DNA from: an uncultured Aquabacterium sp. | GTDB taxonomy: Bacteria > Pseudomonadota > Gammaproteobacteria > Burkholderiales > Burkholderiaceae_C | Length of the DNA: 64,000 nt | Assembly (NCBI RefSeq): GCF_947366995.1 | Contig: NZ_CANBCC010000005.1 | Coordinates: forward strand, 1 to 64,000 | Direction of reading: 5' to 3' | Shown here: positions 18,069 to 31,528 of the stretch, one piece after another | Position numbering within the stretch: position 1 is the stretch's first letter | How the letters are laid out: every line of letters starts with the position of its first letter | Made by a program: the position numbers and the translations under genes | Notes under the pieces: generated by a model | What the model was told of the DNA's origin: nothing | What the model saw: the letters and a program-made list of their open reading frames with translations, nothing else | The model's database searches: none

Positions 18069-20660
18069 ATGTTGCAAGCCTACCGCCAACACGTTGCCGA
18101 GCGCGCCGCGCTGGGTATCCCCCCGCTGCCCCTGTCGGCCCAGCAAGTCGCCGAGCTGATCGAGCTGATCAAGAACCCGCCGGCCGGTGAAGATGCATTC
18201 CTGCTCGACCTGCTGACGCACCGCGTGCCCCCGGGCGTGGACGACGCTGCCAAGGTGAAGGCTTCCTTCCTGGCCGCCGTGGCCCACGGTGACGTGAGCG
18301 TCGCGCTGATCTCGAAGGCCAAGGCCACCGAGCTGCTCGGCACCATGGTGGGTGGCTACAACGTCAAGCCGCTGGTCGACCTGCTGTCCGATGCCGAAGT
18401 CGGCACCGTGGCCGCCGAAGCCCTGAAGAAGACCCTGCTGATGTTCGACGCGTTCCACGACGTGGCGGAACTGTGCAAGGCCGGCAACGCCAACGCCAAG
18501 GCCGTGATGCAGTCGTGGGCCGACGCCGAGTGGTTCACCAGCCGTCCGGAAGTCGCCAAGAAGATCACCGTGACCGTGTTCAAGGTGCCCGGCGAAACCA
18601 ACACCGACGACCTGTCGCCCGCCCCGGACGCCTGGAGCCGCCCGGACATCCCGATGCACTACCTCGCCATGCTGAAGAACACGCGTCCTGACGCGGCCTT
18701 CAAGCCCGAGGAAGACGGCAAGCGCGGTCCGATGCAGTTCATCGAAGACCTGAAGAAGAAGGGCAACCTGGTCGCCTACGTGGGCGACGTGGTCGGCACC
18801 GGCTCTTCGCGCAAGTCGGCCACCAACAGCGTGATCTGGGCCACCGGCGAAGACATCCCCTTCGTGCCCAACAAGCGCTTCGGCGGCGTCACCCTGGGCG
18901 GCAAGATCGCCCCCATCTTCTTCAACACGCAGGAAGACTCCGGCTCGCTGCCCATCGAAGTGGACGTGTCCAACTTCGAAATGGGTGACGTGATCGACAT
19001 CTACCCGTACGACGGCAAGATCGAGAAGAACGGCGCGGAAGCGGCCAAGTTCGAACTGAAGTCGCAAGTCCTGCTGGACGAAGTCCGCGCCGGCGGCCGC
19101 ATCAACCTGATCATCGGCCGCTCGCTGACCGGCAAGGCCCGTGAATTCCTGGGTCTGCCCGCCTCGACCGCCTTCCGCCTGCCCCAGGCCCCGGCCGACA
19201 CCGGCAAGGGCTACACCCTGGCCCAGAAGATGGTCGGCCGCGCCTGCGGTCTGCCGGAAGGCCAGGGCGTGCGTCCCGGCACGTACTGCGAACCCAAGAT
19301 GACCACCGTCGGTTCGCAGGACACCACCGGCCCGATGACCCGTGACGAGCTGAAGGACCTGGCCTGCCTGGGCTTCTCGGCCGACCTGGTCATGCAGTCG
19401 TTCTGCCACACCGCGGCCTATCCGAAGCCCGTGGACGTGAAGATGCATCGCGAGCTGCCCGCCTTCATCTCGAACCGCGGCGGCGTGGCCCTGCGTCCGG
19501 GCGACGGCGTGATCCACTCGTGGCTGAACCGCCTGCTGCTGCCCGACACCGTCGGCACCGGTGGTGACTCGCACACCCGCTTCCCGATCGGCATCTCCTT
19601 CCCCGCCGGTTCGGGCCTGGTCGCCTTCGGCGCCGCCACGGGCGTGATGCCGCTGGACATGCCGGAATCGGTTCTGGTCCGCTTCAAGGGCACCATGCAG
19701 CCGGGCGTCACCCTGCGTGACCTGGTGCATGCCATCCCCCTGTACGCCATCAAGGCTGGTCTGCTGACTGTGGCCAAGGCCGGCAAGAAGAACATCTTCT
19801 CGGGCCGCATCCTGGAAATCGAAGGTCTGCCCGACCTGAAGGTGGAACAGGCCTTCGAACTGTCCGACGCCTCGGCCGAGCGCTCGGCTGCCGGCTGCAC
19901 GATCAAGCTCAACAAGGAGCCGATCGCCGAGTACCTGAAGTCGAACATCGTTCTGATGAAGAACATGATCGCCGACGGCTACCAGGACGCCCGCACCCTG
20001 CAGCGCCGCATCGAAGCCCAGGAAGCCTGGCTGGCCAACCCGAACCTGCTGGAAGCCGACAAGGACGCCGAATACGCGGCCGTGATCGAGATCGACCTGA
20101 ACGAGATCAAGGAGCCGATCGTCTGCTGCCCGAACGACCCGGACGACGCCAAGTTCCTGTCCGAAGTCGCTGGCACCAAGATCGACGAAGCTTTCATCGG
20201 TTCGTGCATGACCAACATCGGTCACTTCCGCGCCGCCGGCAAGCTGCTGGAAGGCAAGAAGGACATCCCGGTGCGTCTGTGGGTGGCCCCGCCGACCAAG
20301 ATGGACGCCGCCGAGCTGACCAAGGAAGGCTTCTACAACACCTTCGGCACCGCTGGCGCCCGCACCGAAATGCCCGGCTGCTCGCTGTGCATGGGCAACC
20401 AGGCTCAGATCAAGGAAGGCTCGACCTGTATCTCCACGTCGACGCGTAACTTCCCGAACCGTCTGGGCAAGAACACCAACGTGTTCCTGGGCTCTGCCGA
20501 ACTGGTGGCTGTCGCCTCCAAGCTGGGCAAGCTGCCGACCCCGGCCGAGTACCTGGCCGAGACCGGCGTGATCAGCCAGAACGCCGACAAGATCTACAAG
20601 TACATGAACTTCAACCAGATTGAAGAGTACGTGGAGACCGCCAAGACCGTGCAGGCCTGA
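18069..20660 (+). CDS. acnB: Aconitate hydratase B
   Basis: Main TCA-cycle aconitase, converting citrate to isocitrate through cis-aconitate with a 4Fe-4S cluster. It may also hydrate 2-methyl-aconitate in the methylcitrate cycle. The 863 residues have the AcnB order: an N-terminal HEAT-like helical region ([16 protein letters not shown]), the swivel domain ([12 protein letters not shown]), then the catalytic part with ligands in [11 protein letters not shown] and CSLCMGNQ. The start at 18069 matches the family; a GTG three codons upstream is in frame. The palindrome at 17963 links it to the GntR regulator, and a terminator follows. Confidence 0.97.
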   Translation: MLQAYRQHVAERAALGIPPLPLSAQQVAELIELIKNPPAGEDAFLLDLLTHRVPPGVDDAAKVKASFLAAVAHGDVSVALISKAKATELLGTMVGGYNVKPLVDLLSDAEVGTVAAEALKKTLLMFDAFHDVAELCKAGNANAKAVMQSWADAEWFTSRPEVAKKITVTVFKVPGETNTDDLSPAPDAWSRPDIPMHYLAMLKNTRPDAAFKPEEDGKRGPMQFIEDLKKKGNLVAYVGDVVGTGSSRKSATNSVIWATGEDIPFVPNKRFGGVTLGGKIAPIFFNTQEDSGSLPIEVDVSNFEMGDVIDIYPYDGKIEKNGAEAAKFELKSQVLLDEVRAGGRINLIIGRSLTGKAREFLGLPASTAFRLPQAPADTGKGYTLAQKMVGRACGLPEGQGVRPGTYCEPKMTTVGSQDTTGPMTRDELKDLACLGFSADLVMQSFCHTAAYPKPVDVKMHRELPAFISNRGGVALRPGDGVIHSWLNRLLLPDTVGTGGDSHTRFPIGISFPAGSGLVAFGAATGVMPLDMPESVLVRFKGTMQPGVTLRDLVHAIPLYAIKAGLLTVAKAGKKNIFSGRILEIEGLPDLKVEQAFELSDASAERSAAGCTIKLNKEPIAEYLKSNIVLMKNMIADGYQDARTLQRRIEAQEAWLANPNLLEADKDAEYAAVIEIDLNEIKEPIVCCPNDPDDAKFLSEVAGTKIDEAFIGSCMTNIGHFRAAGKLLEGKKDIPVRLWVAPPTKMDAAELTKEGFYNTFGTAGARTEMPGCSLCMGNQAQIKEGSTCISTSTRNFPNRLGKNTNVFLGSAELVAVASKLGKLPTPAEYLAETGVISQNADKIYKYMNFNQIEEYVETAKTVQA

Positions 20661-20707
20661 AGCCTGACCGCGTCACAGCCGCGCCCATCCCGGGCCGGCT
20701 GACACGA

Positions 20708-20738
20708 AACCCGCCCGGGAAACCTGGCGGGTTTTTTC
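20708..20738 (+). terminator. Rho-independent terminator after acnB
   Basis: ACCCGCC and GGCGGGT pair around a 10-base loop (20710-20733), with A on the left and six T on the right (20733-20738). It lies about 50 nt past the acnB stop. Confidence 0.85.
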
Positions 20739-20775
20739 ATGGCCGGGCCTGGCTTGCTACCGGCCCCCGCGCGAA

Positions 20776-21378
20776 TCAGAACCCGCCGCGCTTCAACCAG
20801 TCGTCCACCATGTCGAAGCGGTCGAAGCCCCAGAAGGGCTCGCCGTCGACGATGACGAAGGGGCTGCCGAACACGCCACGGGCTTCGGCGGCGCCCACTT
20901 CGTGCTTGAGCTGGTCCTTCACGGCAGGGTCGGCCATGCCTTCGGTGATGGCGTCGGCGTCCAGGCCCTGCGCGGTGGCCACCTCGCGCACCACGTCCAC
21001 CTCGCCGATGTTCTTGTTGTCGACGAAATAGGCGCGATAGAGCGCCAGGGCCAGTTGCTTGGCCGCGGCCTCGTCGCTGCGCGCCACGAACAGCACCGCG
21101 CGCGCCGGGTTCTGCGAGGCAATCGGGAACACGCTGGGCATCTTGAACGGGATGCCGGTCAGGCGCGAGATGCGCTCCCAGTCGCGGCGCACATAGTCTT
21201 TCTTGATGGGCACCTGCGTGAGCGGTGCCATGCCGGTGCTCTTGAAAATCACGCCGAGCAGCACCGGGTGCCAGTCGACTGTTCGACCGTGGCGCTCGGC
21301 CAGGGCCTCGATCCGTTCGGCGGCAAAGTAGCCGTAGGGGGACGAGAACTCGAAGTAGAAGTCGATGGCAGCGGACAT
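20776..21378 (-). CDS. 2-Hydroxychromene-2-carboxylate isomerase family protein (DsbA-like / kappa GST)
   Basis: A 200-residue thioredoxin-fold protein of the DsbA-like, kappa-class glutathione transferase family. The N-terminal FYFEFSSPYGYFAAERIEAL has Ser-Pro-Tyr where DsbA has its CXXC, so it is a glutathione-dependent isomerase or transferase type, not a disulphide oxidase. GVFGSPFVIVDGEPFWGFDR is the conserved C-terminal block with the cis-Pro loop. Named members act in naphthalene catabolism, but no such genes are near, so the substrate is unknown. It is convergent with acnB and diverges from the PBP gene. Confidence 0.88.
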   Translation of the reverse strand: MSAAIDFYFEFSSPYGYFAAERIEALAERHGRTVDWHPVLLGVIFKSTGMAPLTQVPIKKDYVRRDWERISRLTGIPFKMPSVFPIASQNPARAVLFVARSDEAAAKQLALALYRAYFVDNKNIGEVDVVREVATAQGLDADAITEGMADPAVKDQLKHEVGAAEARGVFGSPFVIVDGEPFWGFDRFDMVDDWLKRGGF

Positions 21379-21513
21379 GGCGAGGGGGCGAAGAATGAGG
21401 ACGCCGCCAGCCTAGCATGGGTGCCCCTGGGAAGGCCGGCGGCAGGAGCGCGCGCCGCATCGGATAATCGCGCTCTTCGGACTCTGACGGCGCCCGGCTG
21501 GGCCGCCCGTTCC

Positions 21514-23868
21514 ATGCGCAAGACCTTCCCTGCCCGCCCTCACGGTGCACGTGGCTTCATCCTCCTCGCCGCCCTGGGCGCGGTGGCCGCCATGGTGGTG
21601 GCGCTGCTCGTCACGGCGGCGGTGCTCTACCCTTCCCTGCCGGACACCAGCTCGCTCTCGAACTACCAGCCGAAACAGCCCTTGCGCGTGTACACGGCCG
21701 ATGGCGTCGAAATCGGTGGTTTTGGCAGTGAGAAGCGGCAGTATCTGAAGCTGGAGCAGATCCCCAAGCTGATGCGCGACAGCTTGCTGGCCGTCGAAGA
21801 CTCGCGCTTCTACGAGCATCCCGGCATCGACGTGATCGGCGTGCTGCGCGCCATCGTGTCGAACGTGACCGGCGGCCGCACGCAGGGTGCCTCGACCATC
21901 ACGCAGCAGGTGGCGCGCACCTTCTTCCTCACGCGGGAGAAGACGATGACGCGCAAGATCAAGGAGGCCATGCTGTCGCTGAAGATCGAGGGGCAATTGA
22001 GCAAGGACCAGATCCTCGAGCTCTACATGAACCAGATCTATCTGGGCGCGCGCTCCTACGGCTTCGCCGAAGCGGCCCAGACCTACTTCGGCAAACCGCT
22101 GAGTGCGCTGTCGCCCGCCGAATGCGCGATGCTGGCCGGCCTGCCACAGAACCCGGCCAACGCCAACCCGATCAAGAACCCGCAGCGTGCGCGGGCCCGA
22201 CAGCTGGTGGTGCTGTCGCGCATGCACACCGAGGGCGTGCTGGACGACGCGGCCTATGAAAAGGCAAAAGCCGAGAAACTCGCAGTGCGCCCGCCCGGCG
22301 AGATGGAGGTACACGCCGAGTACGTGGCCGAGATGGCGCGCGCCCAGGTCTATGCGCAGTACGGCGAGTCGGCCTACACCACCGGCATGAAGGTGGTGAC
22401 CACGCTGCGCGCCGCCGATCAGCAGGCCGCCTGGAAGGCCTTGCGCCGCACACTGATCGACCGCGAGACCGGCCTGCCCTGGCGTGGCCCCGAGGCCTGG
22501 GAAGACCTGGACAGCGACCTCAAGGACGAGGACCCCGCCGTGTCGCAGGTGCTGGCCGACTACAACGACGACGAGATGCTCCGTGTGGCCATCGTGACGG
22601 CGGCCAGCGCGAAGGAAGTGCGCGCGGTGCTCGCGAGCGGCGATGTGGTGCGCATCAGCGGCAAGGGCCTGCGCCAGGCACAGCCAGGTCTCGCCCGCAA
22701 CGCGAGCGACAAACTGCGTGTGCGCCGCGGCTCCGTCGTGCGACTGGTGGAGCTGAATGACGAATGGCGCCTGACCCAATGGCCGGAAGCCGAAGGGGCG
22801 CTGGTGGCCATGGACCCGCATGATGGCCAGGTGCGGGCGTTGGTCGGCGGCTTCGACTTCCAGCGCAACCAGTTCAACCACGTCACGCAGGGGTGGCGCC
22901 AGCCGGGCTCGGCGTACAAGCCATTTCTGTATTCCGCCGCGCTGGAAAACGGCGTGATGCCCGAGACGCTCATCAACGACGCCCCGCTGGCCAATGTGGG
23001 CGATTGGACGCCCTCGAATTCGGATGGCAGCGCCGATGGCCCCATCCCGCTGCACACCGCATTGGCCAAGTCGAAGAACCTGGTGAGCATCCGACTGGTG
23101 CAGTTGATGGGCACGCAGAAGGCACGTGAATGGACGGGGCACTTCGGCTTCGAGGTGGGCAAGCAGCCCGACAACCTCACGCTGGCCCTGGGCTCGGGCT
23201 CGACCACGCCGATGCAGATGGCCAGCGCCTACGCCGTCATTGCCAACGGCGGGCTGAAGGTCTCACCTGTGGTGATCCGCCGCATCACCGACGGCGACGG
23301 CAAGGTCGTGTTCGACGCCACGCTGAAGAGGGCCGAGGAGGCCGACCGCGTGGTGCCGGCACGCAATGCCTTCCTGACGGGCACGCTGCTCAATGAGGTG
23401 ACCCGCACCGGCACCGCCGCCCGCGCACAGGCCCAGCTGCGCCGCCCCGACCTGTTCGGCAAGACGGGCACGACCAACGACGTGTTCGACGCGTGGTTTG
23501 CCGGCTTCCAGCCCAATCTGGTGGCGGTCGTCTGGCTGGGTTACGACACCCCGCGCAGCCTCGGCAGCCACGCCTCCGGCAGTTCGCTGGCCCTGCCGGC
23601 CTGGATCCAGTTCATGGCCACGGCGCTCAAACGCGAGCCGGTGGTGGCGATGCCCGTGCCGGACGGCGTGGTGCGGCTGGAATCAGGCTGGCGCTACAGC
23701 GAGTGGGCGGAGGGCGGCTTCCTGACGGAGCTTGGCATGGACGACGCCCCGATCGACCCGAGCCTGATCCCGGCCCCGCCGGTGCCCCCGGGTTCGGCGC
23801 CGTCGTCGGCCGAGGGCGAAGGCAATGTGGAAGACCGCCTGAAGGCCTTCATCGACCGCCTGTTCTGA
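21514..23868 (+). CDS. Penicillin-binding protein 1A family (bifunctional transglycosylase/transpeptidase)
   Basis: Class A PBP that polymerises glycan strands and cross-links peptides in the periplasm, 784 residues. A membrane anchor lies at about 16-40. The GT51 domain has EDSRFYEHPGID and STITQQVAR. The transpeptidase has the SXXK motif GSAYKPF (Ser466, Lys469), an SKN motif in LAKSKNLVS and KTGTT (Lys650). It is not beside pilMNOPQ, where the main mrcA of Burkholderiales usually sits, so it may be a second PBP1A. The start at 21514 puts the anchor at the N-terminus; a -10-like GATAAT lies at 21463. Confidence 0.93.
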   Translation: MRKTFPARPHGARGFILLAALGAVAAMVVALLVTAAVLYPSLPDTSSLSNYQPKQPLRVYTADGVEIGGFGSEKRQYLKLEQIPKLMRDSLLAVEDSRFYEHPGIDVIGVLRAIVSNVTGGRTQGASTITQQVARTFFLTREKTMTRKIKEAMLSLKIEGQLSKDQILELYMNQIYLGARSYGFAEAAQTYFGKPLSALSPAECAMLAGLPQNPANANPIKNPQRARARQLVVLSRMHTEGVLDDAAYEKAKAEKLAVRPPGEMEVHAEYVAEMARAQVYAQYGESAYTTGMKVVTTLRAADQQAAWKALRRTLIDRETGLPWRGPEAWEDLDSDLKDEDPAVSQVLADYNDDEMLRVAIVTAASAKEVRAVLASGDVVRISGKGLRQAQPGLARNASDKLRVRRGSVVRLVELNDEWRLTQWPEAEGALVAMDPHDGQVRALVGGFDFQRNQFNHVTQGWRQPGSAYKPFLYSAALENGVMPETLINDAPLANVGDWTPSNSDGSADGPIPLHTALAKSKNLVSIRLVQLMGTQKAREWTGHFGFEVGKQPDNLTLALGSGSTTPMQMASAYAVIANGGLKVSPVVIRRITDGDGKVVFDATLKRAEEADRVVPARNAFLTGTLLNEVTRTGTAARAQAQLRRPDLFGKTGTTNDVFDAWFAGFQPNLVAVVWLGYDTPRSLGSHASGSSLALPAWIQFMATALKREPVVAMPVPDGVVRLESGWRYSEWAEGGFLTELGMDDAPIDPSLIPAPPVPPGSAPSSAEGEGNVEDRLKAFIDRLF

Positions 23869-23884
23869 CCGAGGCTGGCGGCCT

Positions 23885-24427
23885 TCAGGCTGTCAGCTGG
23901 CCGATGTCCCGGGCGGTGAGCCACAGGCGCAGGTCGAACTCGTACTGGTGATAGGCCGGCTCCATGTGACAGCACAGCGCATAGAAGGCCTTGTCGTGCG
24001 CCTTCTCCTTCAGATGAGCCAGTTCGTGCACCACGATCATCTGGAGGAATTCGGGCGGCGTGTCCTTGAACAGGCTGGCCACGCGGATCTCGCGCTTGGC
24101 CTTGAGCTTGCCGCCCTGCACGCGTGAGGCCACGGTGTGGGTACCCAGCGCCTGCTGGATCACCTGGATCTGCCCGTCGTAGGCCACCTTGCTGAGCGGC
24201 TCGCTGCTGCGCAAGTACTGCTGCTTGAGCGCCATCACGTGCTCGTACAACAGCTTGTCGGTGCGAACCTCGTGGCGTTGCGGGTAGCGCTTGTGCAGCA
24301 TCTCACCCAGGCGCCCCTGGTAGATCAGGGACTGAGCCTGTGCCAGCAAATGCGGCGGGTAGCCGCCCAGGTAGCGCAGCACGGCCGGCTGGACCGGCGG
24401 CGGGGCAAGGTGAACGACGCGGGACAC
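23885..24427 (-). CDS. YgjP-type M48-like metallopeptidase (DUF45)
   Basis: A 180-residue protein with the zinc-peptidase motif HELAHLKEKAHDKAFY: His134 and His138 with Glu135, and a third ligand expected at His144. This spacing is that of the YgjP/SprT-like WLM group. Substrates are not known in general. The start is a GTG at 24427, only 3 nt after the exonuclease I stop, so the two genes are translated from one message. It converges with the PBP gene with 16 nt between stops. Confidence 0.88.
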   Translation of the reverse strand: MSRVVHLAPPPVQPAVLRYLGGYPPHLLAQAQSLIYQGRLGEMLHKRYPQRHEVRTDKLLYEHVMALKQQYLRSSEPLSKVAYDGQIQVIQQALGTHTVASRVQGGKLKAKREIRVASLFKDTPPEFLQMIVVHELAHLKEKAHDKAFYALCCHMEPAYHQYEFDLRLWLTARDIGQLTA

Positions 24428-24430
24428 GGT

Positions 24431-25900
24431 TCAGGGCGCGATCTGCTCGGCGTACTCGTAGAGCAGGCCGAGGATTTCCTGGCCGCGCTCGTCGTCCTCG
24501 GGCAGCTGTTCGCCCAGCGCGTCGATGCGGTCAAAGAATGCCTGCAGCGACATCCCGCCCACGCCCTCGTGCAGCCGCGCCCGGCGCAGCGCCTGCCAGC
24601 GTGCCTGGTCGGTCTCGTTCAGCGTGTCAGGGAAGTTGCGGGCGCGGTAGCGGAACAGCAGTTCTTCCAGCCGCTCGTCGACAAAGCCCGGACGCTTCTC
24701 GGCCAGCTGCTCGCCACTGAGGCCCCGCAGGCGTTGCAGCACGCGGCGATCGTCGTTGCCGACAAAGCCGCCGTACAGGTCTTCGTCCACGTCGGGCGCC
24801 GCAGCCTGGCGGGCATCGCGGTCGCGGCCGCCATACACCTCGGCCCAGATGCCGTCCATGCTGACGCTGTGGGCTGCGGCCACCTCTGCCCGCTGCATCG
24901 CCTGCTCTATGTTCACGCCCCAGCGCGCCGCCACTTCCGGCGTCAGCACCTTGAGGTTGCCGATCACCACGGGCGACTTGTTGATGTGCACGCCCTTGAT
25001 GGGCAGGCGCGTCACGCCTTCGGGCAGGTCGTCGCGCCGGGTGAAGAGGCGCAGACGGATCTCGTCGGCGCTCAGGCCGAACAGCTCGCTCGGGTCGTGC
25101 GCCAGGTCCCAGCACAGGATCTCGTTCTTGTTGGTGGGGTGCTGGGCCAGCGGCCACACCAGCGCCATGAAGCCGCGCTCGGCACCGAACTGGCTGGTGA
25201 TGTGCAGGAAGGGCTTCCACTGGCTACGCGGCTTGTCGAGCCCCGCTTCAGCCAACACGGCGTCCTTCTTGCGCAGCTTGAGGCAGAAGTCCCACAGGCG
25301 CGGTTGGCGGGTCTTGATCAGCCGGGCCACGGCGATGGTGGCACGCACGTCGGACAGCGCATCGTGCGCGGCCTCGTGGGCCAGACCGTTTGCGGCCGTC
25401 AGGTGCTCCAGCTTGAACGAGGGGCGCCCGTCGTCGTAACGGGGCCATTCGATGCCCTCGGGGCGCAGTGCCCAGGTGGTGCGCACCAGGTCGATCAGGT
25501 CCCAGCGACCGCAGCCGTTCTGCCATTCGCGGGCATAGGGGTCGATGAGGTTGCGCCAGAAGAGGTGACGCGTCACCTCGTCGTCGAAGCGAATGGTGTT
25601 GTAGCCGACGCCCACGGTGTTGGGCTCGGCCAGTTCGCGCTCGACGGCCTCGGCAAAGCGGTGCTCGGGCACGCCCTGCGCCAGGCAGGTCTGCGGGACG
25701 ATGCCGGTCAGCAGACACGATTCGGGGTCGGGCAGATAGTCAGGCGCGGGCTGGCAGTACTGCATCAGCGGGGCGCCGAGCTCGTTGAGGTCGGCGTCGG
25801 TGCGGATGCCGGCAAACTGCGAGGGGCGGTCTCGGCGCGGCACGCGGCCGAAGGTCTCGTAGTCGTGCCAGTAGAAGGTGTAGGAAGTGTCTGAAGACAT
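24431..25900 (-). CDS. sbcB: Exodeoxyribonuclease I
   Basis: Processive 3-prime to 5-prime single-strand DNA exonuclease used in mismatch repair and recombination, 489 residues. The DEDD motifs are seen: WHDYETFG (Asp13, Glu15), NTIRFDDEVTRH in Exo II and HDALSDVRATI in Exo III. The phrase RPSQFAGIRTD after the first motif is typical of SbcB. The SH3-like and C-terminal helical domains complete it. The ATG at 25900 is chosen over upstream in-frame starts by family N-terminus. It leads a two-gene unit with the YgjP-like gene. Confidence 0.96.
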   Translation of the reverse strand: MSSDTSYTFYWHDYETFGRVPRRDRPSQFAGIRTDADLNELGAPLMQYCQPAPDYLPDPESCLLTGIVPQTCLAQGVPEHRFAEAVERELAEPNTVGVGYNTIRFDDEVTRHLFWRNLIDPYAREWQNGCGRWDLIDLVRTTWALRPEGIEWPRYDDGRPSFKLEHLTAANGLAHEAAHDALSDVRATIAVARLIKTRQPRLWDFCLKLRKKDAVLAEAGLDKPRSQWKPFLHITSQFGAERGFMALVWPLAQHPTNKNEILCWDLAHDPSELFGLSADEIRLRLFTRRDDLPEGVTRLPIKGVHINKSPVVIGNLKVLTPEVAARWGVNIEQAMQRAEVAAAHSVSMDGIWAEVYGGRDRDARQAAAPDVDEDLYGGFVGNDDRRVLQRLRGLSGEQLAEKRPGFVDERLEELLFRYRARNFPDTLNETDQARWQALRRARLHEGVGGMSLQAFFDRIDALGEQLPEDDERGQEILGLLYEYAEQIAP

Positions 25901-25952
25901 GGGCGTCACGATACAGGAAGCCGGGCTCCCTCCTTGGGGCGGCACAAGCACA

Positions 25953-25974
25953 AACGCCCGCTGCGGCGGGCGTT
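25953..25974. terminator. Hairpin between the KAS III-like gene and sbcB
   Basis: AACGCCCGC (25953-25961) and GCGGGCGTT (25966-25974) make a perfect 9-base stem with a 4-base loop. Neither strand has a good T run (TTTG on the minus strand). It lies 26 nt past the stop of the minus-strand gene and may end that transcript. Confidence 0.45.
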
Positions 25975-25999
25975 CTGGGCAAGGGTGGGGTGAGCGGGC

Positions 26000-27121
26000 T
26001 TACCGCTTGCGCAGCACCAGACTGCCGACGGAATAGCCCGCGCCGAACGAGCAGATCACGCCCAGGTCACCCGACTTCAGATCGGCGTGGTGCAGGTGGA
26101 AGGCGATGATGGAGCCGGCCGACGCCGTGTTGGCGTACTCGTCCAGAATCATGGGCGCCACGTCCTGCGTGGGTTCGGCGTTGATCAGCTTCTTGATGAC
26201 CAGCTGGTTCATGCCCGAGTTGGCCTGGTGCAGCCAATAACGGCGCACGTCGGTCGGCTGGATGTGCAGCTGGGTCAGCTGGCCTTCGATGTGGGCCGCG
26301 GCAATGGGCACCACTTCCTTGAACACCTTGCGGCCTTCCTGGCGGAAGGTCTTGTCGCGGGCTTCCGGATCGCTGTCTTCGGCGCGGTTCATGAAGCCGA
26401 AGTTGTTGCGGATGTTGTTGGAGAACTGCGTGGCCAGCTGCGAGCCCAGCACTTCCCACTGGTCCTTCGAGGTGGCGGTGTCGGCGCGTTCGACGATCAC
26501 GGCGGTGCACACGTCACCAAAGATGAAGTGGCAGTCGCGGTCCTTCCATTCCTGGTGGGCCGACGTGATCTCGGGGTTGACGACCAGCACGCAACTGGCA
26601 GAGCCCGAACGCACGGCGTTGACGGCCTGCTCCAGCGCGAAGGTGGCGGCCGAGCAGGCCACGTTCATGTCGAAGCCATAGCCACGGGCGCCGATGGCCT
26701 GCTGGATCTCGATGGCCATGGCCGGGTAAGCGCGCTGCATGTTGGCCGACGAGCAGATGACGGCGTCAATGTCCTTGCCTTCCTTGCCGGCGGCGGCCAT
26801 GGCCTTCTTCGCGGCGTCGACGGCGATTTCAGCCATCAACGAGAGCTGGTCATCCGGGCGCGGCTCGAAGCGAGGGTACATCCGGTTGATGTCGAGAATG
26901 CCTTCCTTCTCGATCACGTAACGCTGCTTGATGCCGGAGGCCTTCTCGATGAACTCGACGCTGGAGGGCGACAGCGCGGTCAGCGTGCCGGCTTCGATCT
27001 CTGCGGCGTGCTCGGCGTTGTATTTGGCCACGTAGGCGTTGAACGAGGCCACCAGCTCGGCGTTGGTGATGATATTGGGCGGCTGGTAAAGACCGGTACC
27101 CGAGATGACGACAGCGCTCAT
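26000..27121 (-). CDS. Beta-ketoacyl-ACP synthase III-like protein
   Basis: Thiolase-fold condensing enzyme of the FabH/KAS III type, 373 residues, longer than housekeeping FabH (about 320). The catalytic triad is intact: Cys156 in NVACSAATFALEQ, His298 in WLHQANSGMNQ and Asn331 in EYANTASAGS. An insertion of about 45 residues after the first strand (SFNAYVAKYNAEHAAEIEAG region) resembles FabH paralogues used outside primary fatty-acid synthesis. No fab cluster is near. It diverges from a large sensor kinase. The substrate is not predictable; I infer a starter-unit or specialised acyl condensation. Confidence 0.88.
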   Translation of the reverse strand: MSAVVISGTGLYQPPNIITNAELVASFNAYVAKYNAEHAAEIEAGTLTALSPSSVEFIEKASGIKQRYVIEKEGILDINRMYPRFEPRPDDQLSLMAEIAVDAAKKAMAAAGKEGKDIDAVICSSANMQRAYPAMAIEIQQAIGARGYGFDMNVACSAATFALEQAVNAVRSGSASCVLVVNPEITSAHQEWKDRDCHFIFGDVCTAVIVERADTATSKDQWEVLGSQLATQFSNNIRNNFGFMNRAEDSDPEARDKTFRQEGRKVFKEVVPIAAAHIEGQLTQLHIQPTDVRRYWLHQANSGMNQLVIKKLINAEPTQDVAPMILDEYANTASAGSIIAFHLHHADLKSGDLGVICSFGAGYSVGSLVLRKR

Positions 27122-27357
27122 CGAGGATGACTCCACAGGAAAACCTGCGATTTTGCCACCGATCCCCTGCTGGCCCCATGGGGCTTCGCCCTGAGGTGAT
27201 GCGCGTCAACCCCCTTTCGGGACGGGGACAGGGTGCCGCGCTTGCCCCGTGCTGGAGGCTCTGCTAGAACCAGGGTCAAGGTTCAGGATGGCGCGCGGTC
27301 CATCTTCTTCCTGAGTGCTGGCCATGCGCCGGGTGGTACCGCGTCACGGAGAACGGA

Positions 27358-30789
<3,432 letters not shown>

Positions 30790-30807
30790 TGCCGAGCGAA
30801 CGACGGT

Positions 30808-31524
30808 TCAGAAAGGCGGCGGGCTTGTCCAGTGCAGCGGCTGCCCGGTCACAGGGTGATCCAGCGCCAGTGACCGGGCGTGCAGCAGCAGCCGGGGCGC
30901 GGCCGCCTGGCTTTCGGGCGGGCCATAGAGCGGATCCCCCTGGATGGGATGCCCCAGCGCCAGCATGTGCACACGCAACTGGTGCGAGCGCCCGGTGACC
31001 GGCTCGAGTTCGACGCGCGTGCACGCCCGGTTTGCATCCCGCGCCAGCACCCGCCACCGTGTCAGCGCGGGGCGGCCGTGCTCGGTGTCCACCTTTTGCA
31101 TGGGCCGCCAGTCCCAGTCGGTGCCCAGCGGCAGCCCCACCTCGCCGGCATCACCGAGCTCGACGGAAAACACGCCGTGCAGCACCGCTTCGTAGCGCTT
31201 GCTGACCGCCCTCGCCCGAAAGGCGGCGCTCAAGGCCGCCTGTGCCGCCTCGCCGCGCCCGAACACCACCAGCCCGGATGTGGCCAGGTCGAGCCGATGC
31301 ACCACATCCGCATCCGGCCACCGTTGTTGTGCGCGATGCAGCAGGCAGTCCTGGTGCGCCTCACCGCGACCCGGCACCGTGAGGAGCCCGGAAGGTTTGT
31401 CCAGCACCAGCAGGCACGCATCCTCGTAGACCGGCCGCAAGGGGCTTGCGGGCGGCGGTGCATAGACGATGGGCGGGCACAGCGACGGCGCGCTCGGCGG
31501 GGGCAGCCCGCGATAACGACCCAT
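30808..31524 (-). CDS. RluA-family pseudouridine synthase
   Basis: RNA-modifying enzyme of 238 residues that converts uridine to pseudouridine in rRNA or tRNA. The motif VVHRLDLATSGLVVF contains the catalytic Asp79, and EPVTGRSHQLRVHM and GDPLYG are the other family blocks. There is no S4 domain, and the size resembles E. coli RluA, which acts on 23S rRNA and some tRNAs, but the target here is not certain. Start ATG 31524 lies 4 nt after the stop of the upstream transporter gene, so they share a transcript. It is convergent with the sensor kinase. Confidence 0.9.
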   Translation of the reverse strand: MGRYRGLPPPSAPSLCPPIVYAPPPASPLRPVYEDACLLVLDKPSGLLTVPGRGEAHQDCLLHRAQQRWPDADVVHRLDLATSGLVVFGRGEAAQAALSAAFRARAVSKRYEAVLHGVFSVELGDAGEVGLPLGTDWDWRPMQKVDTEHGRPALTRWRVLARDANRACTRVELEPVTGRSHQLRVHMLALGHPIQGDPLYGPPESQAAAPRLLLHARSLALDHPVTGQPLHWTSPPPF

Positions 31525-31528
31525 GGAT

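Noticed and set aside
17823-20225. An 800-residue open frame on the minus strand opposite acnB
   Set aside because: Antisense shadow of acnB, with no recognisable domain.
27173-27184. Palindrome GCCCCATGGGGC before the sensor kinase gene
   Set aside because: Short, GC-only and not placed with any promoter or repeated element.
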